Shown piece after piece: positions 34,413 to 47,015 of a stretch of 64,000 nucleotides of DNA. The stretch is taken from NCBI RefSeq assembly GCF_046630445.1, contig NC_092340.1, forward strand, positions 365,098,001 through 365,162,000. The letters are read 5' to 3'. The DNA comes from Rutidosis leptorrhynchoides (taxonomy: Eukaryota; Streptophyta; Magnoliopsida; Asterales; Asteraceae). Each line of letters begins with the position of its first letter. The first letter of the stretch is position 1. The position numbers and the translations under genes are program-made. The notes below the pieces were generated by a model. The model was not told where the DNA came from. It saw only the letters and a list, made by a program, of their open reading frames with translations, and made no database searches.

Positions 34413-34560
34413 TTATGTATCGTTGTCCATTGTATCGGTTTCTTTCATGGTTAGAAAGTGAGCAGATTTGGTGAGGCGGTCAACGATAATCCAGATAGTG
34501 TCATAACTGCCTATTGTTTTCGGTAGCTTCGGGATGAAATCCATTATCACCCCTTCCTAT
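34413..34560 (-). pseudogene. Gypsy integrase fragment
   Basis: The minus strand reads MDFIPKLPKTIGSYDTIWII followed by VDRLTKSAHF. This is the start of the gypsy integrase core containing the first catalytic Asp (IVDRLTKSAHF is diagnostic). A stop (TAA at 34413-34415) cuts it. It directly follows protease sequence, in another frame. Confidence 0.8.
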
Positions 34561-34770
34561 TTCCATTGTGGGATCTCGGGTTGTTGAAGTAACCCAGATG
34601 GCTTTTGGCTCACCATTCTCGCGAGGTATACGAATAATCTTCTTACTATAAATAACTTTCGCTTTCATCCTTGAAAGCCAGTCCATTCCAACTATTTCAT
34701 CAAAGCTTCCTAACTCGATGAGTATTAAGTTAACCCTAAAGTTCATTCCAACTTTTACATCAAGCTTCAT
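34561..34770 (-). pseudogene. Gypsy aspartic protease fragment
   Basis: Contains LIELGSFDEIVGMDWLSRMK and KKIIRIPRENGEP, the well-known gypsy protease C-terminal motif (GMDWL). The active-site DSG region upstream is not readable in one frame. It is joined to integrase by a deletion that removed reverse transcriptase and RNase H. Confidence 0.8.
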
Positions 34771-35189
34771 AACTTGATGAGTATTAGGTTAATCTTAAGG
34801 TTCATTCCAACCAGATCTTATTATATTACCGTGAAAAATTCTATCAATCTTCTCAGATAACATCTGCTTGTGCATAGGTAACTAATCCTTTCCAACTACT
34901 ACTTCAAAACTTCCAAGTTTTGTTAGCATGAGGTCATCTCCAATGACCCACCTGTTAATTTTAAGGTATTACCTTAAATTATTCCTCTATCTCTGCCAGC
35001 TTACCATTAGCTTGTCCTATAGAATACGTAACTCTCATGGTTGTTAATGGCTTATTAGTCATCACACTAAGGTTCTTAGATATAAGGTTTCTATCGCTCT
35101 AGTATTAAACAACTTCGAGATAATAAAACGTTATGACGAAACGTACCCTAACTAAAATCAGGATCCATGCGAGTCTCCATAGCTGAGAT

Positions 35190-35330
35190 AACGATTGCTC
35201 TACCGCAAGTAAGTCCAAAGTTTCTCCTATTTAAGAACTTTTTCCTTAAGTGTCCAGGGTGTCTATATCTATAACAAATTTTCGGCTTATCAATTCTGCA
35301 ATCAAGGCACTTCTTGTACAGTATCTGGGC
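35190..35330 (-). pseudogene. Gypsy gag zinc-knuckle remnant
   Basis: The minus strand reads KKCLDCRIDKPKICYRYRHP then GHLRKKF, a CCHC knuckle in which the second and fourth Cys are changed to Tyr and Phe. It lies in the right order, upstream of the protease. Confidence 0.6.
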
Positions 35331-36581
35331 TACGTGATTATCTTTCCCTACTTCTAACAGACCATAATGTGTATACTCAAGTGGTTCCTACCAAAGTTTT
35401 CCCTGAATCACCTCATATCCCTCATGTAGTAACATTGGAACTTCTGCATGATTTACTTCAATATAATCACACTGGCCTGGCATCATTATATTGTACTAAA
35501 TCGTACGTTCATTCCAATATCATTTCATATGGTCAATGTAACGTGATCACTTCCAGTTCTACTCAATTTCATCTAACGGTGCTTTATCTATGCTATCTCA
35601 AAGCAAAATCTACATAATTAATCTCACGGTTTCTCGGTGTGGGTGCGTAGGTTCCGTAGGTCATGCACCAATGCCTAAATGTCCCAAAATTTCTTCAAAA
35701 TGTTCGGATTCAGGTAACGTCGTTAGGTTCCTTTCTAGAAATTCAATTTGGGTCTCGCGTCGAGTTGTACGTGTAGCAAGTAGTAATACCATATGTTTTG
35801 AGGAGACTCCCAAGTCCTTGGGTATGGCTGTGCATCAGTGGAAGACACTATGAACTTGTGAAATGAGATGTCCTCCCGACTTCTCCAATTCCTAAGAGAG
35901 TTGGGAACCTAAGTCCAGAAGTGTTGTTAGATCGTCGAGTAGTGGTGTAGAATGAAAGAGATAAGTGACGGTCATGAAAGCGTACGGGATACGGGTCACC
36001 TTACGGGAAGTGAACAACCTTCTAATGTTCATATGTTGTACGTGGCTAATTAGAGTGAGCTCGGGGTGCGGTTACTCCGACAAGTCCTCACATATCTCCT
36101 CCTCCGAGGATCAACTTTAGTGGGCGCGTAATCCGAGGGGTACTCCTCCAAGCTTGCGTGAAGTAATGTTTCAACCTCTGGAACGGTGGAACGATAGTAA
36201 CAGGTGGATTACAATACCAATCCTTAGGGTTAGACGTGTGGGAAAAGGGTTCAGAAAAACATCTGAACTAGGAAAGGTAAGTTTTCCAAGTCGGTACAGC
36301 GAATAGCAGGCATGAAGCAAGCAGGTAATCAGGCACTACAGCAACCTAGATCGTCTACAGCAGTATGTAGCATGGCAATAATAACAGTATTAAACAGAAG
36401 TAACATGAAATAACATAACACAGTAGCATGCAGCAGATCACATGGCAGTATAAGTAAGCAGTATAATGTAGCAGTAGTAAGAAGTAACAAGTAAACGAGC
36501 AAGTTGTAGATTAGTCCTATTAGTGAATACTACTTGGCCTGGTCTAGACTCACTAATGCAACCTAATTCCCTACAACCAAT

Positions 36582-36594
36582 GCTCTGATACCAA
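36582..36594 (-). other. Element B primer-binding site
   Basis: Minus-strand TTGGTATCAGAGC, complementary to the 3' end of plant initiator tRNA-Met, one base inside the 5' LTR. Confidence 0.92.
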
Positions 36595-36595
36595 A

Positions 36596-39277
36596 TGTGA
36601 CGCCCCGTACAAAACCATCGTGTACGGATCATCAACAACAGGATCATTACAAGGTCAAACACTATATGCTGTTTGAAAACCAGTTTTGCATTCATAAAAA
36701 CATAGCGTTTACAAAAGATAACGTGACACAAAGGTCGTTACAAAGTCATTATTTGAAAATAACATAAACTACGAATGCAAAAGAAAAGTTCCATGATTGA
36801 GACATCTCTAAGTAATGCATCGGAATTCTAGCACAGCAGGTCCTTAACATCAAGTTTAAACACCAAGACAGCAAGTCTAAACAGCGGAAGTAACAAACCT
36901 CTAAACACCTGAGAAAACATGCTTAAAAACGTCAACAATAATGTTGGTGAGCTATAGTTTAAGTTGTAACAGTAATGTAAGGTAGGCCACGAAATTTTAG
37001 TGTTCCAAAACAGTATGAAAAGTATATGTTTAACCATGGGCACTTGGTAACTAACTTAACGTTTATAATCCCCTAAAAGTACACTTGCCGAGTGCGTATG
37101 TTTACGAAGTATTAAACACCCGTTAAATACTAGCGCGACTAGCCCGAGTGGGGATGTCAAACCCTATGGATCCATATTAAGATTCGCGTTCACCGGTTCA
37201 AAAACCAATGACTAAACATTACTAAGTCAAAGGTTACTAGGTCAGTATGTTGTCCCAATAAGTTTAAAAGTGAATAAATTAAGTTTAAGTGTCATCATCA
37301 TCATCATTCATCATCATAAAAGCTAAGTAAGTTTGACAAGAATAGAGATCGAAACAATAGGCTAATTTCAGTCAGCTGCTATGACCTCTACGTAAATCAA
37401 AAAGACATGTAATCAGTGGCTATGGCTCCGTATATGAGTCCCCTAGTTTCTGACCAATTTCTAGAACCAAACTCGTCTTTGTTTAACTGTGGCGACGGTT
37501 TAAGTGCGAGTAGGTCAGAAATTTTAGCACAACGTTACGACGGCGTAGTGACTTTCGGAGGGCCGTAAATCCTAAACCGTAACTCGAATTAAGACGAGGC
37601 CTAAACGGAAAATCATCTACCCGAACCGAAATAACTGAAAATTAACTTTCCAGTAGCCCGGGTTGTCTGATCAGATCCGAAAACACTAAGCAAGGTGCTC
37701 CGGTGGGGTTCTTAGTGCTTGATGCTCATCATGGTTCTCACCCTTGATGCTTGTAGTTTCAAGTGTACAAATCGTTGATGGGTTAGCATCACCTTGACCA
37801 AGATTCTACCATCAACACAAAATAGGTTAAGACCAAGTAAGAACACAACTCATTTAAGAGTCTTAGATGGATGATGAACCAAGGTTACATCATATCCTTA
37901 GTCTTAACACAATTACAAGTTACATTTACAACTAAAGCTACAAACTTTACTTCAATCAAGCAAATATGAACATAATCTAAGTCAAATGAAGTGATGGAAA
38001 CCTAAGCTAGAGAGCTTGGATCCCTTTCACACAAGTTTTAAGGTCACAAAGTTAGAAAGCTTGAACCTTTAGTGTTCTTGAAGAACTTGAAGCATAAAGC
38101 TTAGATCTTTAAGTTATATGGAGACCATAAACACAAGTTTTGATCTTTATAACAAAATAATGAGATCATATGTTAGGAAACTTAGATCCAACAAAAGATA
38201 TGAAGATCCAAGCTAGAAAGCTTGCATCTTGCTTGTTCATGAAGATTTTGAAGCATAAAGCTTGGATCTTTAAGTTACATGAAGATTACAAACACAAGTT
38301 TGAATCTTTATAACAAAATAACAAGATTTAAAGTTAAAAGATATAGATCTACAAAGTAGGTGAAGATTCAAAGCTAGAAAGCTTGAATCTTCCATGTTCT
38401 TGAAGGATTCAAATCCATGTTTGAATTTACAAGATCTAATCAAGATCAAAAGCTAAAAAGCTAGACCCATGATGATGATGATGATGAATTCGTGATGATG
38501 AGAAGGAGAAGAAGAAGAGAAAATACTTACACTTTTAGAGAGAGAAAGACTAGAGAAAGAATTAGAGAGTGATTGTGTGTGAATTACAAATGAAAGCAAT
38601 TGTAAAATGGATGGAATAAGGCTAGTATTTATAGGTGGTGAGGGGATGGTGTTGGTGTTTGTGGCCGTTGGAATTAGAGGGGAAAAGGGGGGACAAAAGT
38701 TTGTTTTTTGGTTAATGGTTGTCTAAAGTTGGTGCTTATGTTGGGATCCCATGCAACATTAAGGATAATACTTGACATAAATACTAGTATGTTCCCTCTA
38801 ATAAATGGGCATTTGTCTTACATATTAATGGATCACTAGCTATTAATAATTGGGCTAATTAAATAGTCCACTAACTAATGTAGGGTGGGCTAAGGCCCAA
38901 CAAGGTAGAAAGTCCAACAAGACTAACTAGTAAGCATAAATAAATTACTACGCGTAATTAAGCATCCAAAAATCCAAGTAATTATTATTATAAAATAATA
39001 ATTAAGATTTCGTAGTCATAATATTCCGATTACGACAAAAGTTAAACGTGTACGCAGTACGCAGTTGGTTCGAAACGTCAAGTGACACTAACGGTCATAA
39101 AGGCTTCCGGTGATCAAGTTAAGTATCCTACGTACTCAAAGGCACGTTTTAACATTCAAATGAAAGTAAACCACGTGTATTAAGATTTCAGAGTATAAGA
39201 TAGCACAGTACACACAAATACGCAATTTCGCAAAAATACAAGGCACAAAAGCAAGTCGAAAAAGTCGGGTCGTTACA
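36596..39277 (-). repeat. Element B 5' LTR with internal deletion
   Basis: 2682 bp, TGTGACGCCCCGTAC to CGGGTCGTTACA. Compared with the 3' LTR and the solo copy it lacks about 260 bp near 37228, between ACATTACTAAG and TCAAAGGTTACTAGG. A minus-strand TATA box is at 38626-38634. Confidence 0.9.
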
Positions 39278-39282
39278 GCAAT

Positions 39283-40078
39283 GTGGTGGATGGAAGGGAT
39301 CACCTTCTTCTTATCTCCAATGATTAAGTAGACTACGAACCCATCCCCAATTCATCCAAAATAGATGATGGCTAATTGGTTGATTCATTCCAGTCACACT
39401 GGTTTCGGAGCTTGAGTGGGATTCCATTTCAGAATCCGAGGGACTTGAAATGATGAATTCCATTTCGTTCGATTGAATAAAGGAGTTTTCGATATGAAAT
39501 GATTTTTGGCTATCGGATGGTGTTCTAATTACAAAGAATATCTATATATATAGAGCAAAAGATTTCATAGATTACGGAGGAATTTACGGAATATGTCAGG
39601 AAAAGTTTACAGTAACAGATACTCTAAGATATGATTTAGCAAATATACTAAGATATGAATTTTATCTATACACCATTCATGCAATCAATGAAGTAAGATG
39701 TGCCTAGACTAAGAATGATCAGCAAGTAATTTTCGACAAGAAATGATAAGCAAAACTTTTGACATGTAGACATGGCCGAAGTCCAGACTCACTAATGCAT
39801 CCTAACAACTATCAGTTAGACACACTAATGCAAGACCTGGTTCGCTAAGACCACCGCTCTGATGCCAACTGAAACCACAGTGGGGATGCATCCCACTCAG
39901 TGCCTTCTCAGCTAACCGCCTGGTGACCACTGAGCGTACCTCAGACACTGATTTTACAGCCCTGCCTCTCGGCAAAGCCAACCATATTCGGACCGCGAGG
40001 AGTAAGAGGCAATGCTTTGTCACAGGTAACACTGTGAGAACCCCCTCTACGATTAAGCCGATTAAACAGCTTAAACCA
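39283..40078 (-). mobile_element. Element A internal region, right part, with broken leader ORF
   Basis: Continues element A after the B insertion. The minus strand from the ATG at 39425-39427 encodes a protein like the 140-aa ORF of element E (SSSETSVTGMNQPISHHLFW, then MNWGWVRS). It is broken by TAA at 39311-39313 and then by B itself. Its continuation on the far side of B is at about 25370-25463, again with frame damage. Confidence 0.75.
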
Positions 40079-40091
40079 GCTCTGATACCAA
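40079..40091 (-). other. Element A primer-binding site
   Basis: Minus-strand TTGGTATCAGAGC directly inside the 5' LTR (which starts at 40093), matching initiator tRNA-Met. Another partial copy (GCTCTGATGCCAACTGAAAC on plus) is at 39856-39875, suggesting a local duplication of the LTR/PBS junction. Confidence 0.9.
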
Positions 40092-41117
40092 CTGAAACGA
40101 CCCGTTCATATCACTATAAATGCAGTACGTTATTCATTGGTCCCATAGCGAGGTATTTGACCTCTATATGATAAGTTTTAGAAATTATTGCATTCGTTTC
40201 ATAAAAAGCACACCATTATTTTACATAATGCATGTTTTAAACAAGTGGGCGATTATTTAAGAAATAATCCCCACAATACATCGGTTTCCAAATACTACAC
40301 ACGTGACATAAAAGTTGAATATAATACATGACGAAGGTTTTATTGAATGCAACACTTCATTTAAAAAAAACATGAGACTCCATGCACAGCTTGCTCAGAT
40401 AATGCAACAGCGGAAGAATTTCTTAAGGACCTGAGAATAAACATGCTTAAACAGTCAATACAAAGGTTGGTGAGATATATAGGTTTAGCATCGATATAAA
40501 TATAGACCACAAGATTTCATAGTTATAAATATATGTACACTCGCAAGTGTATAAAAGTATTCTATAAGTTGTTGAGCGCTTCGGTAACCATACTTAACCA
40601 TTAATGTGGCATATTCCCTTTATTATGAAATCTCCCTACACTGTATCAAGTGTAGTAAAAACGAAGTACTATGCAACTGTTTACGATACTAGAGCGACTA
40701 GCCAGGTTGGGGTTGTCAAACCCAATAGATCTATCAATAGGATTCGCGCTTACATGTTCTTACAATATGTAAATATTAGTTACCAAGCTATTAGGGAAGA
40801 TATGCAAGGTGGTACAACTCAACGTAGAATATATTTTAAGTACTTGTGTCTATGGCGTAAAACATAAAATGCATGTATTCTCATCCCAAAATATTTGTAG
40901 AGTTTAAAAATGGGACTGTATACTCACAGTAGTAAAAGTATATTAATAATAAGTTTTCAACTTATTAAAAATATGACTGTCGTCCTTGGATTCACGAACC
41001 TATAACAATAATAACGATTTAGATAATCATACGACATATGAATAAAATAAAGCAAGTTCATAGAATACTTATATAATAATTTTTAACATTTTATGTTAGT
41101 AGTCCATTGTTAGTAGT

Positions 41118-44014
41118 TGTGACGCCTCGTACAAAACCATCGTGTACGGATCATCAACAACAGGATCATTACAAGGTCAAACACTATATGCTGTTTGAAA
41201 ATCAGTTTTGCATTCATAAAAACATAGCGTTTACAAAAGATAACGTGACACAAAGGTCGTTACAAAGTCATTATTTGAAAATAACATAAACTACGAATGC
41301 AAAAGAAAAGTTCCATGATTGAGACATCTCTAAGTAATGCATCGGAATTCTAGCACAGCAGGTCCTTAACAGCAAGTTTAAACACCAAGACAGCAAGTCT
41401 AAACAGCGGAAGTAACAAACCTCTAAACACCTGAGAAAACATGCTTAAAAACGTCAACAATAATGTTGGTGAGCTATAGTTTAAGTTGTAACAGTAATGT
41501 AAGGTAGGCCACGAAATTTTAGTGTTCCAAAACAGTATGAAAAGTATATGTTTAACCATGGGCACTTGGTAACTAACTTAACGTTTATAATCCCCTAAAA
41601 GTACACTTGCCGAGTGCGTATATTTACGAAGTATTAAACACCCGTTAAATACTAGCGCGACTAGCCCGAGTGGGGATGTCAAACCCTATGGATCCATATT
41701 AAGATTCGCGTTCACCGGTTCAAAAACCAATGACTAAACATTACTAAGCTAAGGGGAAAGTTTATGCCGTTGTATAACCCACACATATATAAAGTTTAAG
41801 TACTCGTGCCTAGTATGTAAAACGTATAAAAAAACGCATGTATTCTCAGTCCTAAAATAGTTAAAGTAAAAAGGGATGTTATAACTCACAGTGATAAGAG
41901 CGGTAAAGTCGATAATGAAAGTATGCAAGTAGTAAGTCGGTCCGAAAGGTGGTCAACCTAAGTCGAAGGTTACTAGGTCAGTATGTTATTCTCATAAGTT
42001 CTAATAATGCATAAAATAAGTTTAAGTTTCATCATCATCATAATTCATCACAATAAAAGCTAAGTAAGTTTGACAAGAATAGAGATCGAAACAATAGGCT
42101 GAATTCGGTCAGCTGCTACGACCTCTATACAAAACGAAAAGACGCGTAGTCAGTCGCTATGGCTCCGTATATGAGTCCCCTAATCTCTGACCAATTTTTA
42201 GAACCAAATTTGTCTTCATTTGACCGTGGTGACGGTTTAAGTGCGAGTAGGTCGGAAATTTCAGCACAACGTTAATAGGGTGTAGTGACTTTCGGAAGGC
42301 CATAAATCCTAAACCGTAACTCGGATTAAGATGAGGTCTAAACGGAAAATCATTTAATCGAACCGAACTAACTGAAAATTAACTTTCCAGTAGCCTAGGT
42401 GGTCTGATCAGATCCGGAAAACAGTAAGCAAGGTGCTCAGGTGGGGTTCTTAGTGCTTGATGCTCATCACGGTTCTCATCCTTGATGCTTGTAGCTTCAA
42501 GTGTACAACTCGTTGATGGGTTAGCATCACCTTGACCAAGATTCTACCATCAACACAAAATAGGTTAAGACCAAGTAAGAACACAACTCATTTAAGAGTC
42601 TTAGATGGATGATGAACCAAGGTTACATCATATCCTTAGTCTTAACACAATTACAAGTTACATTTTCAACTAAAGCTACAAACTTTACTTCAATCAAACA
42701 AGTATGAACATAATCTAAGTCAAATAAAGTGATGGAACCCTAAGCTAGAGAGCTTGGATCCTTTTCACACAAGTTATAAGGTCAAAAAGCTAGAAAGCTT
42801 GAACCTTTAGTGTTCTTGAAGACCTTGAAGCATAAAGCTTAGATCTTTAAGTTACATGAAGACCATAAACACAAGTTTTGATCTTTATAACAAAATAATG
42901 AGATCATAAGTTAGGAAACTTAGATCCAATAAAAGATATGAAGATTCAAGCTAGAAAGCCTGCATCTTGGTTGTTCTTGAAGATCTTGAAGCATAAAACT
43001 TGGATCTTTAAGTTACATGAAGATTACAAACACAAGTTTAAATCTTTATAACAAAATAACAAGATTAAAGTTAAAAGATATAGATCTACAAAGTAGGTGA
43101 AGATTTAAAGTTAGAAAGCTTGAATCTTCCATATTCTTGAAGGATTCAATTCCAAGTTTGAATCTACAAGATGTAATTAAGATCAAAGCTAAAAAGCTTG
43201 ATCCTTTATTGATGATGATGAACACGAAAATGATAAGAGAAGAAGAAGAAGAAATTCAAAAACTTACAAGTTTTAGAGTGAGAAAGAATAGAGAGGAAAT
43301 AAGAGAGTAAGTGTGTGTGAAATATAAATGAGAGCAAGTGTAAAATGGATGGAATAAGGCTTGTATTTATAGGTGAATGAGGTGAGGGAGGGGGTATTTG
43401 GCTGTGATTTTCATGGGGGGACAAGGGAGACCAACTTTTGCTTTTTGGTTAATGGTTGTCTAAAGTTGGTGCTTATGTTAGGATCCCATGCAACATTAAG
43501 GATAATACTTGACATAAATGCTAGTATGTTCCCTCTAATAAATGGGCATTTGTCTTACATATTAATGGGTCACTAGCTATTAATAATTGAGATAATTAAA
43601 TAGTCCACTAACTAGTGTAGGGTGGGCTAAGGCCCAACAAGGTAGAAAGTCCAACAAGACTAACTAGTAAGCATAAGTAAATTACTACGCGTAATTAAGC
43701 ATCCAAAAACCCAAGTAATTATTATTATGAAATAATAATTAAGATTTTGTAGTCATAATTTTCCGATTACGATAAAAGTTAAACGTGTACGCAGTACGCA
43801 GTTTGTTCGTAACGTCAAGTGACACTAACGGTCGTAAAGGCTTCCGGTGATCAAGTTAAGTATCCAACGTACTTAAAGGCACGTTTTAACACATAAATGA
43901 AAGTAAGCCAGGTGTATAAAGATTCCATAGTATAAAGTAGCACAGTACGCACAAATACGCAGTTTCGCAAAAACACAAGGCACAAAAGCAAGTCGAAAAA
44001 GTCGGGTCGTTACA
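41118..44014 (-). mobile_element. Solo LTR of family B inside the LTR of A
   Basis: 2897 bp, TGTGACGCCTCGTAC to CGGGTCGTTACA, aligning along its length with both LTRs of element B. No internal sequence is attached. Flanking 5-mers GTAGT and GAGAT match only 3 of 5. Nearby A sequence has tandem TTAGTAGTCC units, so the junction is uncertain. Confidence 0.85.
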
Positions 44015-46469
44015 GAGATCCTTTGTTAGTAGTCCAAAATAGTCCGAAAAGTTCAACAATCCAATAATCGGTATATATATAATCTTAGAATTACCCCACG
44101 ACGTATTGTATACGTATTGTCTTTGCATCAACCCAGAGACGTATTGTATACGTATTGTCTTAGAATTAACTAAGACGTATTCTGTACGTATTGTCTTAGG
44201 ATTTATCAAAACGTATTGTATACTTATTGTGTTAGGACGTACCAAGAATATTATTATACGTATATACAATCACAGAATTAACCAAGATTATAATATTTTG
44301 TTACACTACTGATAACATGTCCAAATATATATAGGATATAGGAAAAATTAACAAGGATATGGTTAATATAGTTTTTATAATATAAATTTCGTCCATACAA
44401 CGTTAATTTTAGTAGATTTTGTTTTGCTCGCCAAATATTCATTACAACTGCGTTTAAAGTGAATCAAATTGCTATGGATTCATTAAGAAGTTAATTTTAC
44501 AAAACCAATTCGAAAATTTCATCCCAAGTAGTAATTTTTAGAGCTTTACCCTCTTTTTGTGTCGGCGGACAGATTTGGAAAAATCCCGGCATCCACCCAA
44601 TATATGATTTTTGATAAAATACTTTCACTTTGTCTAAAATCATGAAAAAAATACTGGAAGTATTATTTACATATATTAACATATTTCCAAAGTCTTAGCC
44701 TCGAACTCAAAGTCTAAGATAGGTTTTTAATTCCCAACCCAAAACAGCCCGCTTTTTACCGAATGGAGATTAAAAGATATATGTTAAGTTTCAAGGTGTT
44801 CTTCATATGTACAAGTTATAAGTTCTTATATTAACTTAATATAACATCATAATACATATAAATAAGTGTTATTAGAGTTAAGTTAGAAAGATTAGATTAG
44901 TTTTTCAAACAAGCTTGGTGTTCACCAAAACAAGTTCTAGTTTTTACAAGTTTGTAACACCCCGTTTTTCCCCGTATATGATTTATAGGTGAATTGGGTA
45001 CGTAAGATAGGCGTATAAAAGGTTCGAGGCTTATTCGTATGTTGAAGTTGTACGCGAGAAAATGAATCAGATCGTGCAGGGTGTCGCGGCGCGACAAGTG
45101 AGGCCGCGGCGTGGCGTTTCGTGTAAATCTGGGTCAGAAAGCATGCAAACAAAAGCACCAGTTCAGGGCAATTCTCGCGGCGCGATGTTTAAGGCCGCGG
45201 CACGGCAATGTGAGCGGACTGGTCCCTGTTTTCGCAATATTTAAGTAAAGTGTGTGGCAAATTGGTTATTTCGCGTTTGAGCCAGATGGGGATCTTAAAT
45301 CTGGTCCACCCATTCCATTTCTCACTTTTAATTTTCCTTTCCTTTTCATTTTTCCTCTCAAAACTCAAACACCCAATTGAATTCAAAGGGATTTTTGGAA
45401 AGGAAGAAGCGGGAATTGATCCTTGGCATAGTTGACAAGTTTGTTCTCCTCGTTCTTTGCTACACGGTGATACTAGTGGTAAGCTCTAACTCCAAATTTC
45501 ATTTTCGTGTTCATCATTCAAATTTGAGGCTTTTGGCTTGTATGTTCATAGATGGAACCCATTTAGTTGTTAATTGAAGATTAACACCAAGATTCGGGTT
45601 TATAAGTGTTAAAGGCGGGTTTTGGGTTGGTTAATGATTTAACCATGTTTAAGACTTGAGAATGGTGTATAATCACTAGTGTTAGTGATTATTGATGATT
45701 TGGAGACCTTTAGGGTTCTTGTGGTTGACTAACTTTGACTAGAGTCAAAATTAGGGTTTGTTGAGGATTATAACCCGAATGTCGATTCGTTGAGGTTTAT
45801 AAACTTAAAATGGATTAAGTTGAAGTATAAAATCGAGTTAAACATGTTTGGTGTCAAAACTTGTAAATGGTGAGATTTTGACCTTATGGGTCAAAATTAG
45901 GGTTTGTGGGCGATTTTGAGAACGATAAGTGTTTAACACTTATGTTTGAGTTTAATTGGCATATTAGGACTATTATCACTTGTGTTAGTGATTATTGGTT
46001 AGTTTGGGCGCGGTTTGTCCTTGGAAGTGCATTTGGGTCGAATTTGCACTAAGTGTCAAATTGGGTTGGTTTGTAAATCCAATCTAAGTGTGTTGTTGAA
46101 TTTGTGATAATTGATTAGGTACTTTCCATTGACGAGTTGCGGATTACTTGGAAGCATTTCTTCAAGGTGACAAGGTGAGTGTTAATATCCTATGTGCATA
46201 TGTATGTGTAGGATGGGTGCGGGTCGGGTGAAGTGGTTCTCGGTTATAGAGCTCACTTCACATATAGGTGGATTTGATGGACTTGTGTATAGGTCCAATT
46301 GGCACGGTTGTGCGTTTTGGTTGACACCTTTGGCGAGGTGCACACTTTGTGTGTACGTTATCACATGGGCGTGTGAGGTGGACTTATATAACCCCAATGA
46401 CGAAGGGTTAATATAGTGAGTGGAATAATTATATGCGTAGATATATAATGTATTTATTTGTGTAGCGTG

Positions 46470-46815
46470 AAATGTGAAGTGTCGATGTGCTAAGACACCA
46501 CGTTCACGTGACGAGTGAAGTGTCGATGTGCTAAGACACCACTCAAAGTAGTATGACGGGGTGAAGTGTCGATGTGTTAAGACACCACTCGGAGTGAAGT
46601 ATCGATGTGCTAAGATGCCACTCCAAGTAAGTTGAAGGGTGAAGTGCCGATGTGTTAAGGCGCCACTCGAGGTGAAGTATCGACGTGTTAAGATGCCACC
46701 TCAAGTAAAATAAAGAGCGAAGTGTCGAAGTGTTAAGACACCACTCGGGGCGAAGTATCGAAGTGTTAAGATGCCACCCGTGGGGTTAGTGTACGAAGTG
46801 TTAAGTGCACTAATG
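46470..46815. repeat. Tandem array of hairpin-forming units in D
   Basis: About eight to nine units built on GTGTCGATGTGCTAAGACACC, spaced irregularly by about 30-60 bp. Each unit has GTGTC and GACAC arms, so each could fold into a stem-loop. Later units keep the pairing with changed bases in places (GTATCGATGTGCTAAGATGCC). Confidence 0.75.
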
Positions 46816-46921
46816 GTTGTTATGAACATCGATGACTTGTTTCGCGAAGTCATTCCCTTGCGAAGATTTGGTTAACCATGGTTATTGCATTGTAAGCGTA
46901 AGCATTTTATGTTATTCGAGT

Positions 46922-46924
<3 letters not shown>

Positions 46925-47012
<88 letters not shown>
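46925..47012. repeat. (TA)n microsatellite
   Basis: About 88 bp of near-perfect TA repeat inside D, producing a meaningless Ile/Tyr open frame on the minus strand. Confidence 0.95.

Positions 47013-47015
<3 letters not shown>

Larger units (their letters stand above)
31654..36581 (-). mobile_element. Element B internal region, decayed gypsy
   Basis: About 4.9 kb. Starts beside the 3' LTR with the conserved GGGATGAAATTTCC...AACAGGTGGGTAA block (minus strand). Recognisable pieces going upstream are an integrase fragment (34413-34560), protease (34561-34770) and gag zinc knuckle (35190-35330). 31700-34400 should hold the rest of integrase and a C-terminal domain but no clear motif survives. Reverse transcriptase and RNase H are absent. 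Confidence 0.75.
25469..39277 (-). mobile_element. Gypsy-like element B inserted in A
   Basis: Bounded by TGTGACGC at 25469 and CGTTACA ending at 39277, with a perfect 5-bp duplication GCAAT (25464-25468, 39278-39282) in element A. The minus-strand order from the right is 5' LTR 36596-39277, PBS 36582-36594, internal 31654-36581, and 3' LTR 28733-31653 plus its last 8 bp at 25469-25476, separated by solo LTR C. Gag zinc knuckle, protease and integrase remnants place it in Ty3/gypsy. All frames are heavily damaged. Confidence 0.9.

Noticed and set aside
36828-37043. 71-codon minus-strand frame, also at 41350-41565
   Set aside because: Shared by B LTR copies through common descent; no coding features.
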